The notes: generated by a model from the sequence alone, not told the origin. A stretch of DNA of 64,000 nt from Ruegeria sp. 6PALISEP08 (GCF_001238295.1 NZ_LGXZ01000002.1:310001-374000), one strand, 5' to 3'. Counted from the first letter of the stretch, positions 36,517 to 48,427 are shown. Numbers and translations are program-made.

Positions 36517-38061
36517 ATGGATCAGACCGTCGAAACCGACATCCCGGACTGGGGACCTTTCGGAAAACCTCTGTTCGACGACCCTGGCACACGGGCCCTG
36601 TCGCGGGTCGGGGTGGTCGATGTGGGGTCGAACTCGGTTCGGATGGTGATCTTCGACGGGGCGGCTCGGTCGCCCGCTTATTTCTACAACGAAAAGGTAA
36701 TGTGCGAACTGGGCGCGGGCCTGTCCGAGACGGGTCGGCTGAACCCGCGCGGGCGCGACCGCGCGCTGGCGGCGCTGCGGCGGTTCCAGCATCTGGCAAT
36801 GGACTTGGATTTGCCAGGACTGCACGTGGTGGCCACAGCCGCAGTGCGCGAGGCTGAAGACGGGCCGGATTTCTGCGCGCAGGTCAAGGCAGAAACCGGA
36901 TTGCACGTGGCTGTGATCGACGGGGCCGAAGAGGCGCGTTTGTCAGCGCAAGGCGTGTTGTTGGGCTGGCCCGGCGCTTATGGCCTGATCTGCGACATTG
37001 GCGGCTCGTCCATGGAGTTGGCGGAAATCGGCGATGGTCAGGTCGGTCGTCGCGTGACATCAGCCCTCGGGCCACTGAAGCTGCGAGACATCAAGGGTGG
37101 GCGGCGGGCGCGAAAAGCGCATATCAAGTCAACTATGGAAGAGCTGCGCGATCAGATGGGTCCGCAGCGCGATCGCCTGTTTCTGGTCGGAGGCAGCTGG
37201 CGTGCCTTTGCCCGGCTGGACATGCTGCGACGGGGTTATCCGCTGAACGTGCTGCACGAATACCGCATGACCACCAAACAGGTGCGCGAGACGATCAAGT
37301 TCATAGAAAAGAGCGACTATGAAAAACTGCGCAGCGAGGCCGGGGTCTCAAGCTCGCGTATGTCTCTGATCCCTTATGCAATGGATGTTCTGGCGCGGCT
37401 GATCCGTACATTCAAACCAAAGGATATCGCGATCTCAAGCTACGGCATCCGCGAGGGGTTGCTGTATGAACAGATGTCGCAGGAACTGCGCGACCGCGAC
37501 CCGTTGATCGAAGCCAGCCGTTTTTCCGAAGCCAAGGACGCGCGTATACCCGGCTTTGGCCGCAGTTTGTATGACTTTGTGATGCCGCTGTTCAATTCAG
37601 CCCCATCAAGCCGAGTGCGCCTGATCCAGGCGGCGTGCCTGTTGCACGACGTCAGTTGGCGCGCCCATCCCGACTATCGGGCCGAGGTCTGCTTTGACAA
37701 TGTCACCCGCGCCAACCTTGGGGGTCTGAAACACTCGGAACGTGTCTTTATCGGGCTGGCACTGCAACATCGCTACAAGAACAAGCGCGAGGGCAACAGG
37801 TTTGCACCCCTGTATGCGTTGCTGGACGAAAAAGACCAGAAACAAGCCGAGATTCTTGGCAAGGCCATGCGTTTTGGCGCGATGCTGTGGATGCATAACG
37901 ACGCCAGTATGGGACGTCTGAAATTCTATCCCAAAAAGCGCGAACTTGAGCTGTATCTGCCCGAGACTGCAGCCCCTTTGTTCAGCGAAGTGGCCGAAGC
38001 CCGCCTGAATTCGCTGGCAAGCGCGCTGAAATCTGAGGCGCAGGTGATCATCAAGGGCTGA
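36517..38061 (+). CDS. ppx: Exopolyphosphatase/GppA-type phosphatase
   Basis: A 514-residue Ppx/GppA protein with the actin-like ATPase fold: VVDVGSNSVRMVIFDG near the start, GYGLICDIGGSSMELAEI-like (GLICDIGGSSMEL) in the middle, and a C-terminal HD-like region. It degrades polyphosphate or pppGpp. ATG at 36517 is preferred since the family N-terminus WGPFGKPLF soon follows; ATG at 36460 overlaps the hda stop. The usual neighbour polyphosphate kinase is absent between hda and ppx. Confidence 0.9.
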   Translation: MDQTVETDIPDWGPFGKPLFDDPGTRALSRVGVVDVGSNSVRMVIFDGAARSPAYFYNEKVMCELGAGLSETGRLNPRGRDRALAALRRFQHLAMDLDLPGLHVVATAAVREAEDGPDFCAQVKAETGLHVAVIDGAEEARLSAQGVLLGWPGAYGLICDIGGSSMELAEIGDGQVGRRVTSALGPLKLRDIKGGRRARKAHIKSTMEELRDQMGPQRDRLFLVGGSWRAFARLDMLRRGYPLNVLHEYRMTTKQVRETIKFIEKSDYEKLRSEAGVSSSRMSLIPYAMDVLARLIRTFKPKDIAISSYGIREGLLYEQMSQELRDRDPLIEASRFSEAKDARIPGFGRSLYDFVMPLFNSAPSSRVRLIQAACLLHDVSWRAHPDYRAEVCFDNVTRANLGGLKHSERVFIGLALQHRYKNKREGNRFAPLYALLDEKDQKQAEILGKAMRFGAMLWMHNDASMGRLKFYPKKRELELYLPETAAPLFSEVAEARLNSLASALKSEAQVIIKG

Positions 38062-38068
38062 GGCGGGC

Positions 38069-38443
38069 TCAGATATCGGTTGTGCCCTCGGGGATCTCTT
38101 CGTCCTTGCTTTCAGGTTCAGGCAGGTCTTCAACCGGCTTTTTGCGGATGATGATGTCGCCATTGGGCAGGATTTCAGGCGCTTCATAGGCGCTCCAATC
38201 CTTGACCTGAGCCGCCAGCTCCGCCAACGCAGGGCCCATTTCCTGCAAAAAGGACTGCATGGCGGGACCAAACTCATCCGCCAGCCCCAGCAAGTCATCC
38301 AGCGCCGGTTCCATTTCCTTGCGCAGCCCTTCGAAAAACAGCTCGGCCCCCTGCTCCATCAGGGATTTGTCCGTGTCTTCTTGCGCCGAAGATGGCATCG
38401 CAATAGACGCCGAAAAGATGCTGATCAGAACAATCTGTTTCAT
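38069..38443 (-). CDS. Small exported acidic protein
   Basis: A 124-residue protein: signal peptide MKQIVLISIFSASIAMPSSA, then an amphipathic helical stretch (EQGAELFFEGLRKEMEPALDDLLGLADEF) and a charged, proline-rich tail (DLPEPESKDEEIPEGTTD). No known domain. ATG at 38443 is chosen to give a proper signal peptide; the open frame continues to 38491. It converges with ppx. Confidence 0.75.
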   Translation of the reverse strand: MKQIVLISIFSASIAMPSSAQEDTDKSLMEQGAELFFEGLRKEMEPALDDLLGLADEFGPAMQSFLQEMGPALAELAAQVKDWSAYEAPEILPNGDIIIRKKPVEDLPEPESKDEEIPEGTTDI

Positions 38444-38480
38444 AGCCTTGATATAACCTCTCGAGCACAGGCTGCAAAGG

Positions 38481-39482
38481 TCACAGATCAATATCCAGAG
38501 TGACCGGAAAATGATCCGAAGCTGTCAACAGCGCCTGCCGCAATTCGGGTTCAGACCAGCAGGCGACATCCCGAAACGGGTGCCATATGCGCCAGATGGT
38601 ATCATAGGTACGCAGATCGTCGGAAATCATGATGTAATCCAATAGCGCTTCAAGATACCGGCCTTCGTCTGGGCGCGCAAATCGCGCGGTAGCAGGTAGA
38701 GATCCCGGCCGGAATTCATGAGCCCTGACCGCGTGCGGATCAAACAGCCCCGCTTGCAGCAAGATCTCGACCGACGAGCGGCCAAAGAGGTGTTCGAACT
38801 CATCCAGCCCCGGACCGTCATTCAGATCCCCCAGCAAAATGACAGACTCGTCCTGCGCCAAATGCCCCTCGACCCTTCGGGCCAACCAGACCGCCTGCGC
38901 AAGCTGCTTGCGGCGATTGGCAATCGAAATGCGGATCGCCTCGTCCCTGGTTTCTGCCCCATGCGGCGCTTTGGACTTTAGATGCGCCCCAATAAGCCTG
39001 ATGTCCTTGCCTGCTTGTGTTGTCAGCGCCAATTCCAATGGCGGTTTTGAAAACCGAACGATGTCCTCGGTCGCATCAACATCCAGGTCGATTCTGAATT
39101 CGCCATCGAACCGGGGGGCAGACCCATCTGCGATGTCCCCTTGCGGATCGTGACGCGTGCTCACAACAGATCTGTCATATAGCAACGCAAGTTCCTGATG
39201 CGTGTCATTGGCAAAGCCCATTACTGCGTCAGTGGTGCGCAGATCAAATGCCTCGGCAAAAGCCTGCAACGCACGTACCGTGTTCTGGCGTTTGCCGGTG
39301 TTCGGGGCCTCGACAATCAGCACCGCGTCGGCATCCATCGCGGTCAAAACCTTGGCAATAGCCTCGACTTGCTGAACTTTGGTGACGTCGTGCCGGCCCG
39401 ACCAACTGCCATCGACAATGAGGGCGTCATTTTTGTCGAAGAGATTGGCAAACCATTCGATATTGTAGGTCGCCAACCGCAT
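38481..39482 (-). CDS. Endonuclease/exonuclease/phosphatase (EEP) superfamily protein
   Basis: A 333-residue metal-dependent hydrolase of the EEP fold (exonuclease III/DNase I/inositol phosphatase type). Motifs: TYNIEWFANLF, VEAPNTG in place of IQE-type, GAHLKSK, LLGDLNDGP, and a final TASDHFPVTLDI with the catalytic His. It is 4 bases downstream of the DnaJ-like gene. The substrate is not predicted. The 39482 start follows the upstream stop codon; a start at 39512 would overlap it. Confidence 0.87.
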   Translation of the reverse strand: MRLATYNIEWFANLFDKNDALIVDGSWSGRHDVTKVQQVEAIAKVLTAMDADAVLIVEAPNTGKRQNTVRALQAFAEAFDLRTTDAVMGFANDTHQELALLYDRSVVSTRHDPQGDIADGSAPRFDGEFRIDLDVDATEDIVRFSKPPLELALTTQAGKDIRLIGAHLKSKAPHGAETRDEAIRISIANRRKQLAQAVWLARRVEGHLAQDESVILLGDLNDGPGLDEFEHLFGRSSVEILLQAGLFDPHAVRAHEFRPGSLPATARFARPDEGRYLEALLDYIMISDDLRTYDTIWRIWHPFRDVACWSEPELRQALLTASDHFPVTLDIDL

Positions 39483-39486
39483 CCGC

Positions 39487-40167
39487 TTAGGCCGCCGCGC
39501 CGTTGATTTCATCCCAGGCGCGATTGATGTCGATCATCTTCTTTTCAGCCAACCGGATCGCCTCTTCCGGGACCCCGCGCGCCATCATGGCGTCCGGGTG
39601 AGTCTCGCGAACCAACTGACGCCAGACTTTGCGAATCTCAGTCACGGGCATATCCCGAGACACACCCAGCACCACATATGGGTCGTTGGGCGCATCCGTT
39701 ACAAACCGTGCGCGCAAGGCCAGAAACTGCGCATCTGTCTGGCCAAAAATGCGACTGACGTCTTCCAAAAACTCATTCTCGTTGGGATGATAGAAACCGT
39801 CGGCCATCGCAATGTGGAACAGCCCCTCCATCAGGTCGCAGAGCGTGGTGCTGTCTTCGGAAAACATCCGCGCGATCTTGCGGGCATAGTCCTGATACCC
39901 AGCGACATCCGTGCGCGCCATATTGAAAACCCGCGCCGCGCCCTCTTCATCCTCGCGGGCGATCTGGAACACGTCGCGGAAGGCCGTGACCTCATCCCGC
40001 GTCACTTGCCCATCGGCCTTGGCCATTTTTGCACCCAGTGCAATCACGGCAATCGTGAACGCCACCGAGCGTTCAGGCGGTGAGCGCAGTTTTTCAAAAA
40101 CGGCGGTCAGGCTTTCGCCTTGGGCAAGGGCGCTGAGCGCGTCGGATATGCGAGTCCAAATCGACAT
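39487..40167 (-). CDS. TerB/DnaJ-domain protein, DjlA-like
   Basis: A 226-residue protein with a TerB-like domain (about 30-150, EEKMAKADGQVTRDEV-like GAKMAKADGQVTRDEVTAFRDVF) and a C-terminal J domain with the HPD tripeptide (RETHPDAMM). This matches co-chaperones related to DjlA that stimulate DnaK; this copy lacks a membrane anchor. It is followed by the EEP hydrolase gene at 4 bases. Confidence 0.88.
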   Translation of the reverse strand: MSIWTRISDALSALAQGESLTAVFEKLRSPPERSVAFTIAVIALGAKMAKADGQVTRDEVTAFRDVFQIAREDEEGAARVFNMARTDVAGYQDYARKIARMFSEDSTTLCDLMEGLFHIAMADGFYHPNENEFLEDVSRIFGQTDAQFLALRARFVTDAPNDPYVVLGVSRDMPVTEIRKVWRQLVRETHPDAMMARGVPEEAIRLAEKKMIDINRAWDEINGAAA

Positions 40168-40212
40168 GGGCGTACCCTAGCGCCACAATAAGGGACTGTC
40201 AGGTGCGATAGA

Positions 40213-40701
40213 TCATCCCGGTGAAAGAATTTTTTGCATCAGCACAAGATCCAGCCATTGCCCCCATTTGTAACCAACCTGAGGCAAATGCCCGACCTGT
40301 TCGAAGCCCAGCGCCGCGTGGAATGCAACAGCAGCAGAGTTTGCGGACGAGATACCCGCAACCAGCACGTGGATGCCCTTGGCCCGCGCTGCCTGCTCAA
40401 GCGCGGCCATTAAGGCGCGGCCCGCGCCTTTGCCGCGCGCGTCGCGTGCCAATTGGATCGAGTGTTCGCAACTGTGAGCATAACCGGGGCCAGAGCGGAA
40501 AGGTCCAAAGGTTGCAAACCCGACCACGTGATCGTCAACCTCTGCAACCAGAAACCCCGGACCTCGGGCGTGGATATCTTGGGCGATACTCTCAGCGCTG
40601 CGGGTATCGGTTGTAAACGTCACCAGCGTCTCGCGAATGATCTGATTGGTAATCTCGGCAATCGCGGGCGCATCTGCTGGCTGAGCAGGGCGAACCTTCA
40701 T
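40213..40701 (-). CDS. GNAT N-acetyltransferase (phosphinothricin acetyltransferase-like)
   Basis: A 162-residue acetyltransferase: MKVRPAQPADAPAIAEITNQIIRET, then the acetyl-CoA loop ARDARGKGAGRALMAALE (RGKGAG). The layout RxxTRSAES...FLVAE...GFATFGPFR is that of the PAT/bar subfamily acting on amino acids or phosphinothricin-like compounds. It overlaps the VOC gene by 4 bases. Confidence 0.85.
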   Translation of the reverse strand: MKVRPAQPADAPAIAEITNQIIRETLVTFTTDTRSAESIAQDIHARGPGFLVAEVDDHVVGFATFGPFRSGPGYAHSCEHSIQLARDARGKGAGRALMAALEQAARAKGIHVLVAGISSANSAAVAFHAALGFEQVGHLPQVGYKWGQWLDLVLMQKILSPG

Positions 40702-41300
40702 TCCAACACGCGCAGACCGTGCGGGGTTTCAACCTCGGCCCGCAGGGTGGCTGGGCCAGTGTCAAAAACCACCCCGTCGAGCGCGCCAAGATGCGTGGCC
40801 AATGTCAGCGCATCCGGGTGGTACACAACCAACCTGCGCAGGCGGCAACCGCTGTCTTGCAACATCTGTGCTGGGTGCAGATCACCCTGCCACTGGATCA
40901 GTGCAGGAAACAGGTTATCAAAAGGAAGACGACCAGTCGGTGGCACGGCCATGCGCCAACTCAGGGCCCCGCGGTTCAGATCGATAGGCGTTCCGACACC
41001 ATCGGGAAATACTGACAGCGAAGCTTCGATATCGGGCACGCGGCAAATCCAGTTGGTCAAGCAAGGGTTGCCTGTAAACTGGTCGAGATCGAACCAGCGG
41101 GTCCGTTCCGGTGTCGGCGCGTCGGGGTCAATTGCAATCGCCTCAAGATACAAACCATCTTTGAGGCCCAACAATCGGTTATAGGTGCCAAACTTCTCGT
41201 GCTTGCCGCCCGCCTGCAGCGCGACGCCCAAGGCCTGTTCGATATGCGCGGACGCTTCCTCCAGCGTTTCGCCAGCGACAGCCAGATGATCGAGCAACAT
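40698..41300 (-). CDS. VOC/glyoxalase-like domain protein
   Basis: A 200-residue protein of the glyoxalase-like (PF13468) group: MLLDHLAVAGETLEEASAHIEQALGV, followed by NRLLGLKDGLYLEAIAID. Members bind metal through His/Glu at the fold's ends; function unknown. The ribosome site AGGAGG sits in the tail of the preceding mcm terminator. It is translationally coupled to the GNAT gene. Confidence 0.82.
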   Translation of the reverse strand: MLLDHLAVAGETLEEASAHIEQALGVALQAGGKHEKFGTYNRLLGLKDGLYLEAIAIDPDAPTPERTRWFDLDQFTGNPCLTNWICRVPDIEASLSVFPDGVGTPIDLNRGALSWRMAVPPTGRLPFDNLFPALIQWQGDLHPAQMLQDSGCRLRRLVVYHPDALTLATHLGALDGVVFDTGPATLRAEVETPHGLRVLE

Positions 41301-41311
41301 GCGCCCCTCCT

Positions 41312-41347
41312 GAAAAAATTACGACCAGACCCAAGCAGGTCTGGTCG
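41312..41347 (-). terminator. Rho-independent terminator after mcm
   Basis: A perfect 10-bp stem (41322-41331 with 41338-41347) with a 6-base loop, followed on the minus strand by ATTTTTT. Confidence 0.85.
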
Positions 41348-41407
41348 CATGTTTCCGACATTGGCGCGGGATCACAAGATTTTTCGACGGAGAATCTTGA
41401 CCACCGG

Positions 41408-43534
<2,127 letters not shown>

Positions 43535-43699
43535 TGAGGGGTCCTCTCGTCAATTCGGATCGCAGGCAACTGTAATCCGTGCGTATGGTTGATCAGCGTC
43601 GGGTCCACGGGGGCAACGCGCGACAAATTGAGCAGCTTGTGCAATTCGTCAGTCGCATTCGCGCGCGCAAGGGTTATATTCAACGGAACAGGAGGCCCT

Positions 43700-44146
43700 A
43701 TGAACAAAACGCTTGCCTTTGTTTTCTCGGCACTAATACCGCTGGCAGCGATGGCCGCCGATGGGTCCGCGCCCGCTGATGATGAATTTGTCCGCCCTGT
43801 AGGCGACAGTGAGTTAAGCGATTTTTTGTGGACGCACCGGCCCATAGTGGTTTTTGCAGACACACCTGCCGATCCCAGGTTCCAGCAACAGATAGATATG
43901 CTTCTGGACGGGGAGGCGACCATGCGAGACCGAGATGTGGTGGTCCTGACCGATACCGACCCGTCGGCGCGATCCCCGATCCGGGCGCAACTACGCCCGC
44001 GCGGGTTCCAGATGGTGTTTGTCGACAAGGACGGTGTGGTCAAACTGCGCAAACCAAGCCCTTGGAGCGTGCGAGAGATCGGCCGGTCCATCGATAAGAC
44101 ACCCCTGCGTGAGCGCGAAATCCGCGACCGACGCGAAGGTGGTTGA
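43700..44146 (+). CDS. DUF4174 exported protein
   Basis: A 148-residue protein with signal peptide (NKTLAFVFSALIPLAAMA) and the DUF4174 pattern LWTHRPIVVFADTPADPRFQQQIDML, then GFQMVFVDKDGVVKLRKPSPW. The domain looks thioredoxin-like. ATG at 43700 has AGGAGG 6 bases upstream. A long minus-strand frame (43531-44349) covers it but is rejected. It is divergent from mcm, convergent with pccA. Confidence 0.83.
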   Translation: MNKTLAFVFSALIPLAAMAADGSAPADDEFVRPVGDSELSDFLWTHRPIVVFADTPADPRFQQQIDMLLDGEATMRDRDVVVLTDTDPSARSPIRAQLRPRGFQMVFVDKDGVVKLRKPSPWSVREIGRSIDKTPLREREIRDRREGG

Positions 44147-44222
44147 GCGCTTTCACCGCACCCCGTAGCCCCGGCGCAGAACGCCGGAGACTTTTGGAGA
44201 TATGTTGAAAGCACAGCCATGA

Positions 44223-46268
44223 TCACTCGAACTCGATGATCACTTCGTCCACGGCGAGGCTGTCGCCTGGACCCGCATTGATCTTGGCAACCGTGCCTTT
44301 TTTCTCGGCGCGCAGGATGTTTTCCATCTTCATCGCCTCGATGGTGCAAAGCGCCTGACCTTCCTGCACCTCCTGTCCCACTTCGACATCGATTTTCACG
44401 ACCAGGCCAGGCATCGGGCAGAGCAGCATTTTCGAAGTATCCGGCGGCAGTTTTTCCGGCATAAGCTTGGCCAGCTCGGCCTGACGCGGACGCCGCACCC
44501 GCACCTTCATATCGGCACCACGGTTGCGGATGCGGAATCCACCCGAAATCTTACCGACTTTCAGAACCAGCGGGCTGCCGTCAACGTCCAACATCGCCAG
44601 TTGATCACCCGGTGTCCAATCCGAAGAAACGCGAATGGTTGTATCATCTTCGAACTTGACCGTTGCGCCTTCTTTGTCAGCGTTAACCTGAACCGGGAAT
44701 TCGAGACCTTCCAGCGAAACGACCCAGCGCTTACCGACTTTGCGTTCATGGTTGTCCATGCGGCCCGAAACTCGAGTGCGACGAATTTCTTCGACACGAT
44801 GCATCGCCGCGCAAGAAGCTGCTATCCGACGAAGATCAAGTTCAGGCAGCTCTACACCTTCGAACCCGTCCGGATATTCTTCGGCAATGAAAGCGGTGGT
44901 CATGTCGCCACTGATAAATTTCGGGTGATCCATCACGGCCGACAGGAATGGCAGGTTGTGACCGATGCCTTCGACCTCGAAGCTGTCCAGCGCCACGCGC
45001 ATCGCCTCGATCGCCTGTTCGCGAGTTGGCGCCCAAGTGCAGAGCTTGGCGATCATCGGGTCGTAATACATGCTGATCTCGCCGCCTTCATAAACGCCGG
45101 TATCATTACGCACCGCAGCCTCGCCTTCCGGCGCATCGCCTTGCCATTTGCCGTTAACCTGCATCGGGCCAGCCGCTGTTTCTTGCGGAGGCCGATAACG
45201 CGAAAGGCGACCAATCGACGGCAGGAAGCCCCGATACGGGTCTTCAGCATACAGGCGATTCTCAATGGCCCAGCCAGTCAATGTGACGTCATCCTGCGTG
45301 ATCGTCAGCTTTTCGCCCGCTGCTACACGGATCATCTGTTCGACCAGATCGACGCCGGTGATCAGTTCAGTAACGGGGTGCTCCACCTGCAAACGGGTGT
45401 TCATTTCGAGGAAGTAGAAGTTCTTGTTTCCGTCCATGATGAATTCGACTGTGCCTGCGCTGGCGTAGTTCACGGCCTGGGCCAAGGCGACAGCCTGTTC
45501 GCCCATTGCTTTCCGGGTTTCCGGATCAAGGAAGGGTGATGGTGCCTCTTCAACCACCTTCTGGTTCCGGCGCTGGATCGAACATTCACGCTCGCCCAGA
45601 TAGATGCCGTTGCCATGGCTGTCGCACAGAACCTGAATTTCGATATGGCGCGGCTGAGTGACGAACTTCTCGATAAAAATCCGGTCATCACCAAACGAGT
45701 TTGCAGCCTCGTTCTTGGACGATTGGAAACCCTCGCGCGCCTCTTCGTCGGTCCACGCAATTCGCATGCCCTTACCACCGCCACCGGCGCTGGCTTTGAT
45801 CATGACAGGATAACCGATTTCGTTCGAGATCTTCACCGCCTCGTCCGCGTCTTCGATCAGGCCCATGTAACCGGGAACAGTCGAAACACCGGCCTCTTGT
45901 GCAATCTTTTTCGAGGTGATCTTGTCGCCCATGCTTTCGATCGCACCAACCGGAGGGCCGACAAAGGCGACGCCTTCAGCTTCGAGTGCTTGGGCGAACT
46001 TCGAGTTTTCCGACAGGAACCCATAACCAGGGTGCACCGCCTGCGCACCGCTTTGGCGGATGGCGTCCATGACCTTGTCAATCACGATATAGGACTGGTT
46101 AGCGGGCGGCGGGCCAATATGAACGGCTTCATCGGCCATCGACACATGCAGCGCGTTCTTGTCCGCGTCCGAGAAAATGGCGACGGTGCCGATACCCATC
46201 TTGCGGGCGGTCTTGATGACCCGGCAGGCGATTTCGCCCCGGTTGGCGATCAGGATCTTATTGAACAT
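44223..46268 (-). CDS. pccA: Propionyl-CoA carboxylase alpha (biotin) subunit
   Basis: A 681-residue subunit: biotin carboxylase domain (1-450, with ILIANRGEIACRV, KASAGGGGKGMR and the EMNTRLQVEHPVTE catalytic strand), a linker BT domain, and a C-terminal biotinyl domain with EAMKMEN; biotin attaches to Lys647. With PccB it carboxylates propionyl-CoA to methylmalonyl-CoA. Confidence 0.97.
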   Translation of the reverse strand: MFNKILIANRGEIACRVIKTARKMGIGTVAIFSDADKNALHVSMADEAVHIGPPPANQSYIVIDKVMDAIRQSGAQAVHPGYGFLSENSKFAQALEAEGVAFVGPPVGAIESMGDKITSKKIAQEAGVSTVPGYMGLIEDADEAVKISNEIGYPVMIKASAGGGGKGMRIAWTDEEAREGFQSSKNEAANSFGDDRIFIEKFVTQPRHIEIQVLCDSHGNGIYLGERECSIQRRNQKVVEEAPSPFLDPETRKAMGEQAVALAQAVNYASAGTVEFIMDGNKNFYFLEMNTRLQVEHPVTELITGVDLVEQMIRVAAGEKLTITQDDVTLTGWAIENRLYAEDPYRGFLPSIGRLSRYRPPQETAAGPMQVNGKWQGDAPEGEAAVRNDTGVYEGGEISMYYDPMIAKLCTWAPTREQAIEAMRVALDSFEVEGIGHNLPFLSAVMDHPKFISGDMTTAFIAEEYPDGFEGVELPELDLRRIAASCAAMHRVEEIRRTRVSGRMDNHERKVGKRWVVSLEGLEFPVQVNADKEGATVKFEDDTTIRVSSDWTPGDQLAMLDVDGSPLVLKVGKISGGFRIRNRGADMKVRVRRPRQAELAKLMPEKLPPDTSKMLLCPMPGLVVKIDVEVGQEVQEGQALCTIEAMKMENILRAEKKGTVAKINAGPGDSLAVDEVIIEFE

Positions 46269-46300
46269 GGAACGTCCTTTGGCTTGGTGTTCTGGATACG

Positions 46301-46338
46301 CAAAACGCCGCCGCAGGGAAGGATCCCCACGACGGCGT
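46301..46338 (-). terminator. Terminator before pccA
   Basis: An imperfect stem-loop ACGCCG...CGGCGT with an internal GGGA/TCCC pairing, followed by TTTTGCG on the minus strand; it ends the lipoprotein transcript, so pccA may also have a promoter of its own. Confidence 0.55.
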
Positions 46339-46384
46339 GATGCGCGATGACGGATGGGACGAAGCGCGCCCCGAAAAAGATGCG

Positions 46385-46588
46385 TTAGTTACAGGTGTTC
46401 TGCGTTTTGCAGTAAAGCACGTTGCCTGCCGCGCCGACGGCCGCGCCAAACAACGGATCGGCGTTGAGGACAGCCGCCCCCACTGCACCGGCACCACCGC
46501 CGAGGATTGCCTGTTCGCCCGTGGTGTCGCCGCAGGCGGCCAAGCCCGCACAGGTTGCCGCAACAAGGATGAGTCGTGAGAACCGCAT
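46385..46588 (-). CDS. Small lipoprotein
   Basis: A 67-residue lipoprotein: RFSRLILVAATCAGLAAC with lipobox LAAC at residue 19, then a glycine/alanine-rich middle (ILGGGAGAVGAAVLNADPLFGAAVGAAGN) and a final YCKTQNTC. I recall similar small proteins kept next to pcc genes in roseobacters, but the function is unknown. AAGGGCAG lies upstream of the ATG. Confidence 0.8.
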   Translation of the reverse strand: MRFSRLILVAATCAGLAACGDTTGEQAILGGGAGAVGAAVLNADPLFGAAVGAAGNVLYCKTQNTCN

Positions 46589-47238
46589 TGTGTCTGCCCT
46601 TTTTGGTTTTCTTGTCCTTTTGGGCTCAGATGCGCGAAAGGCGAGCTGCTATTCAATATCAATAGGCAAGTGGGCAGATTTTGTGCAGGTTTTTGCCTCT
46701 TTTTACCTGCGAGGCACCCAAAGAAAAACGCGGACAGGTCTTTGTGGGGAACACAAGCCTGCCCGCGCAAGGAAGGGGTACGGAATAGTAGGTGCATGTG
46801 CGGCGCAGGCAAATTAGAGCCGCACGGCCATGTCAGTTTGCACGCCACAATTAGGTGCGCAAACAAAGTATTGTTTCCAACTGAGATTCCGGCTGGAAAT
46901 TGCCCATCTCTTGCAAACCCGCGCGAAATCGCGCCGACCAAAGATTTCGACAGTCCGTCAAAACCAGGGGCTTGCCTTGTCACATTGGCGTTACAATGCC
47001 GGTTTGGATGGCGGCTTTTTGCACGCGCAGCATCACGCAGCGACAACTTTCTGCATCGCAAAAACGCCTTCGGATTCATATGGTTGACAGACCTGTTCAC
47101 CCACGTGTGGGAATTTGACGCAAAATTTGCACAATTCCTTGAGATATTTGATCTTTTTTGTCCCATTCTCGTGATTTCCGTCACCGCAAACCGCGTGAAA
47201 CGGTGTTGGTGCACACTCGCACACAAGGAAATACCCAC
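46589..47238. other. Long non-coding gap before the porin
   Basis: 650 bases with no supportable gene; frames here lack ribosome sites and family resemblance. It contains CTTGCAAA at 46910-46917 and GCAAAATTTGC at 47120-47130, loosely like the PccR half-site, plus promoter space for the divergent lipoprotein gene. Confidence 0.5.
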
Positions 47239-48390
47239 ATGACGACGACAAGACTGAAGGCACTCTTGCTTGCTGCCTCCGCGCTTAGTGTGACCAGCAG
47301 GCTTGCTTATGCTCAGGACGCCCAGACCCAAGCCGAACTCGACGCGTTGCGCGCCCGGGTTGAAGCTCTGGAAACTGCCAAAAGCAGCCCGGCCAACGGC
47401 GACTTTCGGATCGGAAATACCACTTTGGACGTATACGGGTACGTCAAGGCCGACTTCTTCTATGACTTCGAATTCGATCAGGGCGATACCGCCTTCGTGA
47501 ACGTCATAGGTGAACCCTCTGCCGCGACCGATGGCACCTTTGGCGCCACTGTGCGCCAATCGCGGATCGGCTTGCGCACCACAACACCCAGCGGGATCGG
47601 AGACATCGGAGGTCAACTGGAGCTTGACCTGTTCGGCTCCGGTGGCACCGCCGAGCTGCGCGTGCGTCATGCGAACATCACGATCGGCGACCAATTCCTG
47701 ATCGGTCAGTACTGGACTAACTTCCAGCCGCTGGACACCTATCCGACCTCGGTTGAATTCAACGGACCGGTCGGCATCGCCTTCGCCCGTGTTCCACAGT
47801 TGCGTTACACCGGGCAGTTGGGAAGCAATGCTCAGTTTGCCGTTTCGGTGGAAGAAAACGTCAGCGGTTCCAATTCCGAGGACCCCGTCCTGACCGCTTC
47901 GGCGGAGTACAACGATGGCACGTATATCGCACGTGGTGCTTTGCTGTATGGCAAAGCCAATTCCGGCAATGTCGAGGTTGATCAAACCGGCTTCGCCGCT
48001 TCTGCCTCGGTCCGTCCGTGGGAAGGCGGACTGTTCCAGGTCAACTATGTGACAGGTGAGGCCCTTGGCCCGTACTTGATCGGCCTCGGGGATGCCATTG
48101 TCGGTGGACAGGCGAACGACGTGGATGGCTATACCGTCGAATTCAGACAAGATCTGGGTCCGAAATGGAATGTCGGCATAGCCTATGGTCGTGAGGACTA
48201 TGATCTTCCCACCTCGACCGGCACATTGTCCTTTACCGAGCTGGAAACGATCCACGTCAACGCCTTCTACAAGGCGACCGACAATCTGACCCTCAGCGCC
48301 GAGTATATCTATGGTGAGCGGAACGACGCGCCCACCGGTCGCACATTTGACGGCAGCCGCGTTCAACTTGCTGCTCAGCTGAACTTCTGA
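47239..48390 (+). CDS. DcaP-like trimeric porin
   Basis: A 383-residue outer-membrane beta-barrel. A signal peptide (about 1-26) precedes a short coiled coil (AELDALRARVEALETAK), the pattern of DcaP-type porins, then repeated amphipathic strands such as LDVYGYVKADFFYDFEF, QSRIGLRTTTPSGIGDIGGQLELDLFG and the terminal QLAAQLNF ending in Phe. DcaP relatives admit dicarboxylates. ATG at 47239 has AAGGAAA upstream. 650 bases upstream (46589-47238) hold no gene. Confidence 0.88.
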   Translation: MTTTRLKALLLAASALSVTSRLAYAQDAQTQAELDALRARVEALETAKSSPANGDFRIGNTTLDVYGYVKADFFYDFEFDQGDTAFVNVIGEPSAATDGTFGATVRQSRIGLRTTTPSGIGDIGGQLELDLFGSGGTAELRVRHANITIGDQFLIGQYWTNFQPLDTYPTSVEFNGPVGIAFARVPQLRYTGQLGSNAQFAVSVEENVSGSNSEDPVLTASAEYNDGTYIARGALLYGKANSGNVEVDQTGFAASASVRPWEGGLFQVNYVTGEALGPYLIGLGDAIVGGQANDVDGYTVEFRQDLGPKWNVGIAYGREDYDLPTSTGTLSFTELETIHVNAFYKATDNLTLSAEYIYGERNDAPTGRTFDGSRVQLAAQLNF

Positions 48391-48401
48391 TGCCACACAC
48401 A

Positions 48402-48427
48402 GATCCTGCCCGGATTTGGGCAGGATC
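48402..48427 (+). terminator. Hairpin after the porin gene
   Basis: A perfect 10-bp stem GATCCTGCCC/GGGCAGGATC with a 6-base loop, 12 bases after the porin stop. There is no T run. Confidence 0.5.
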
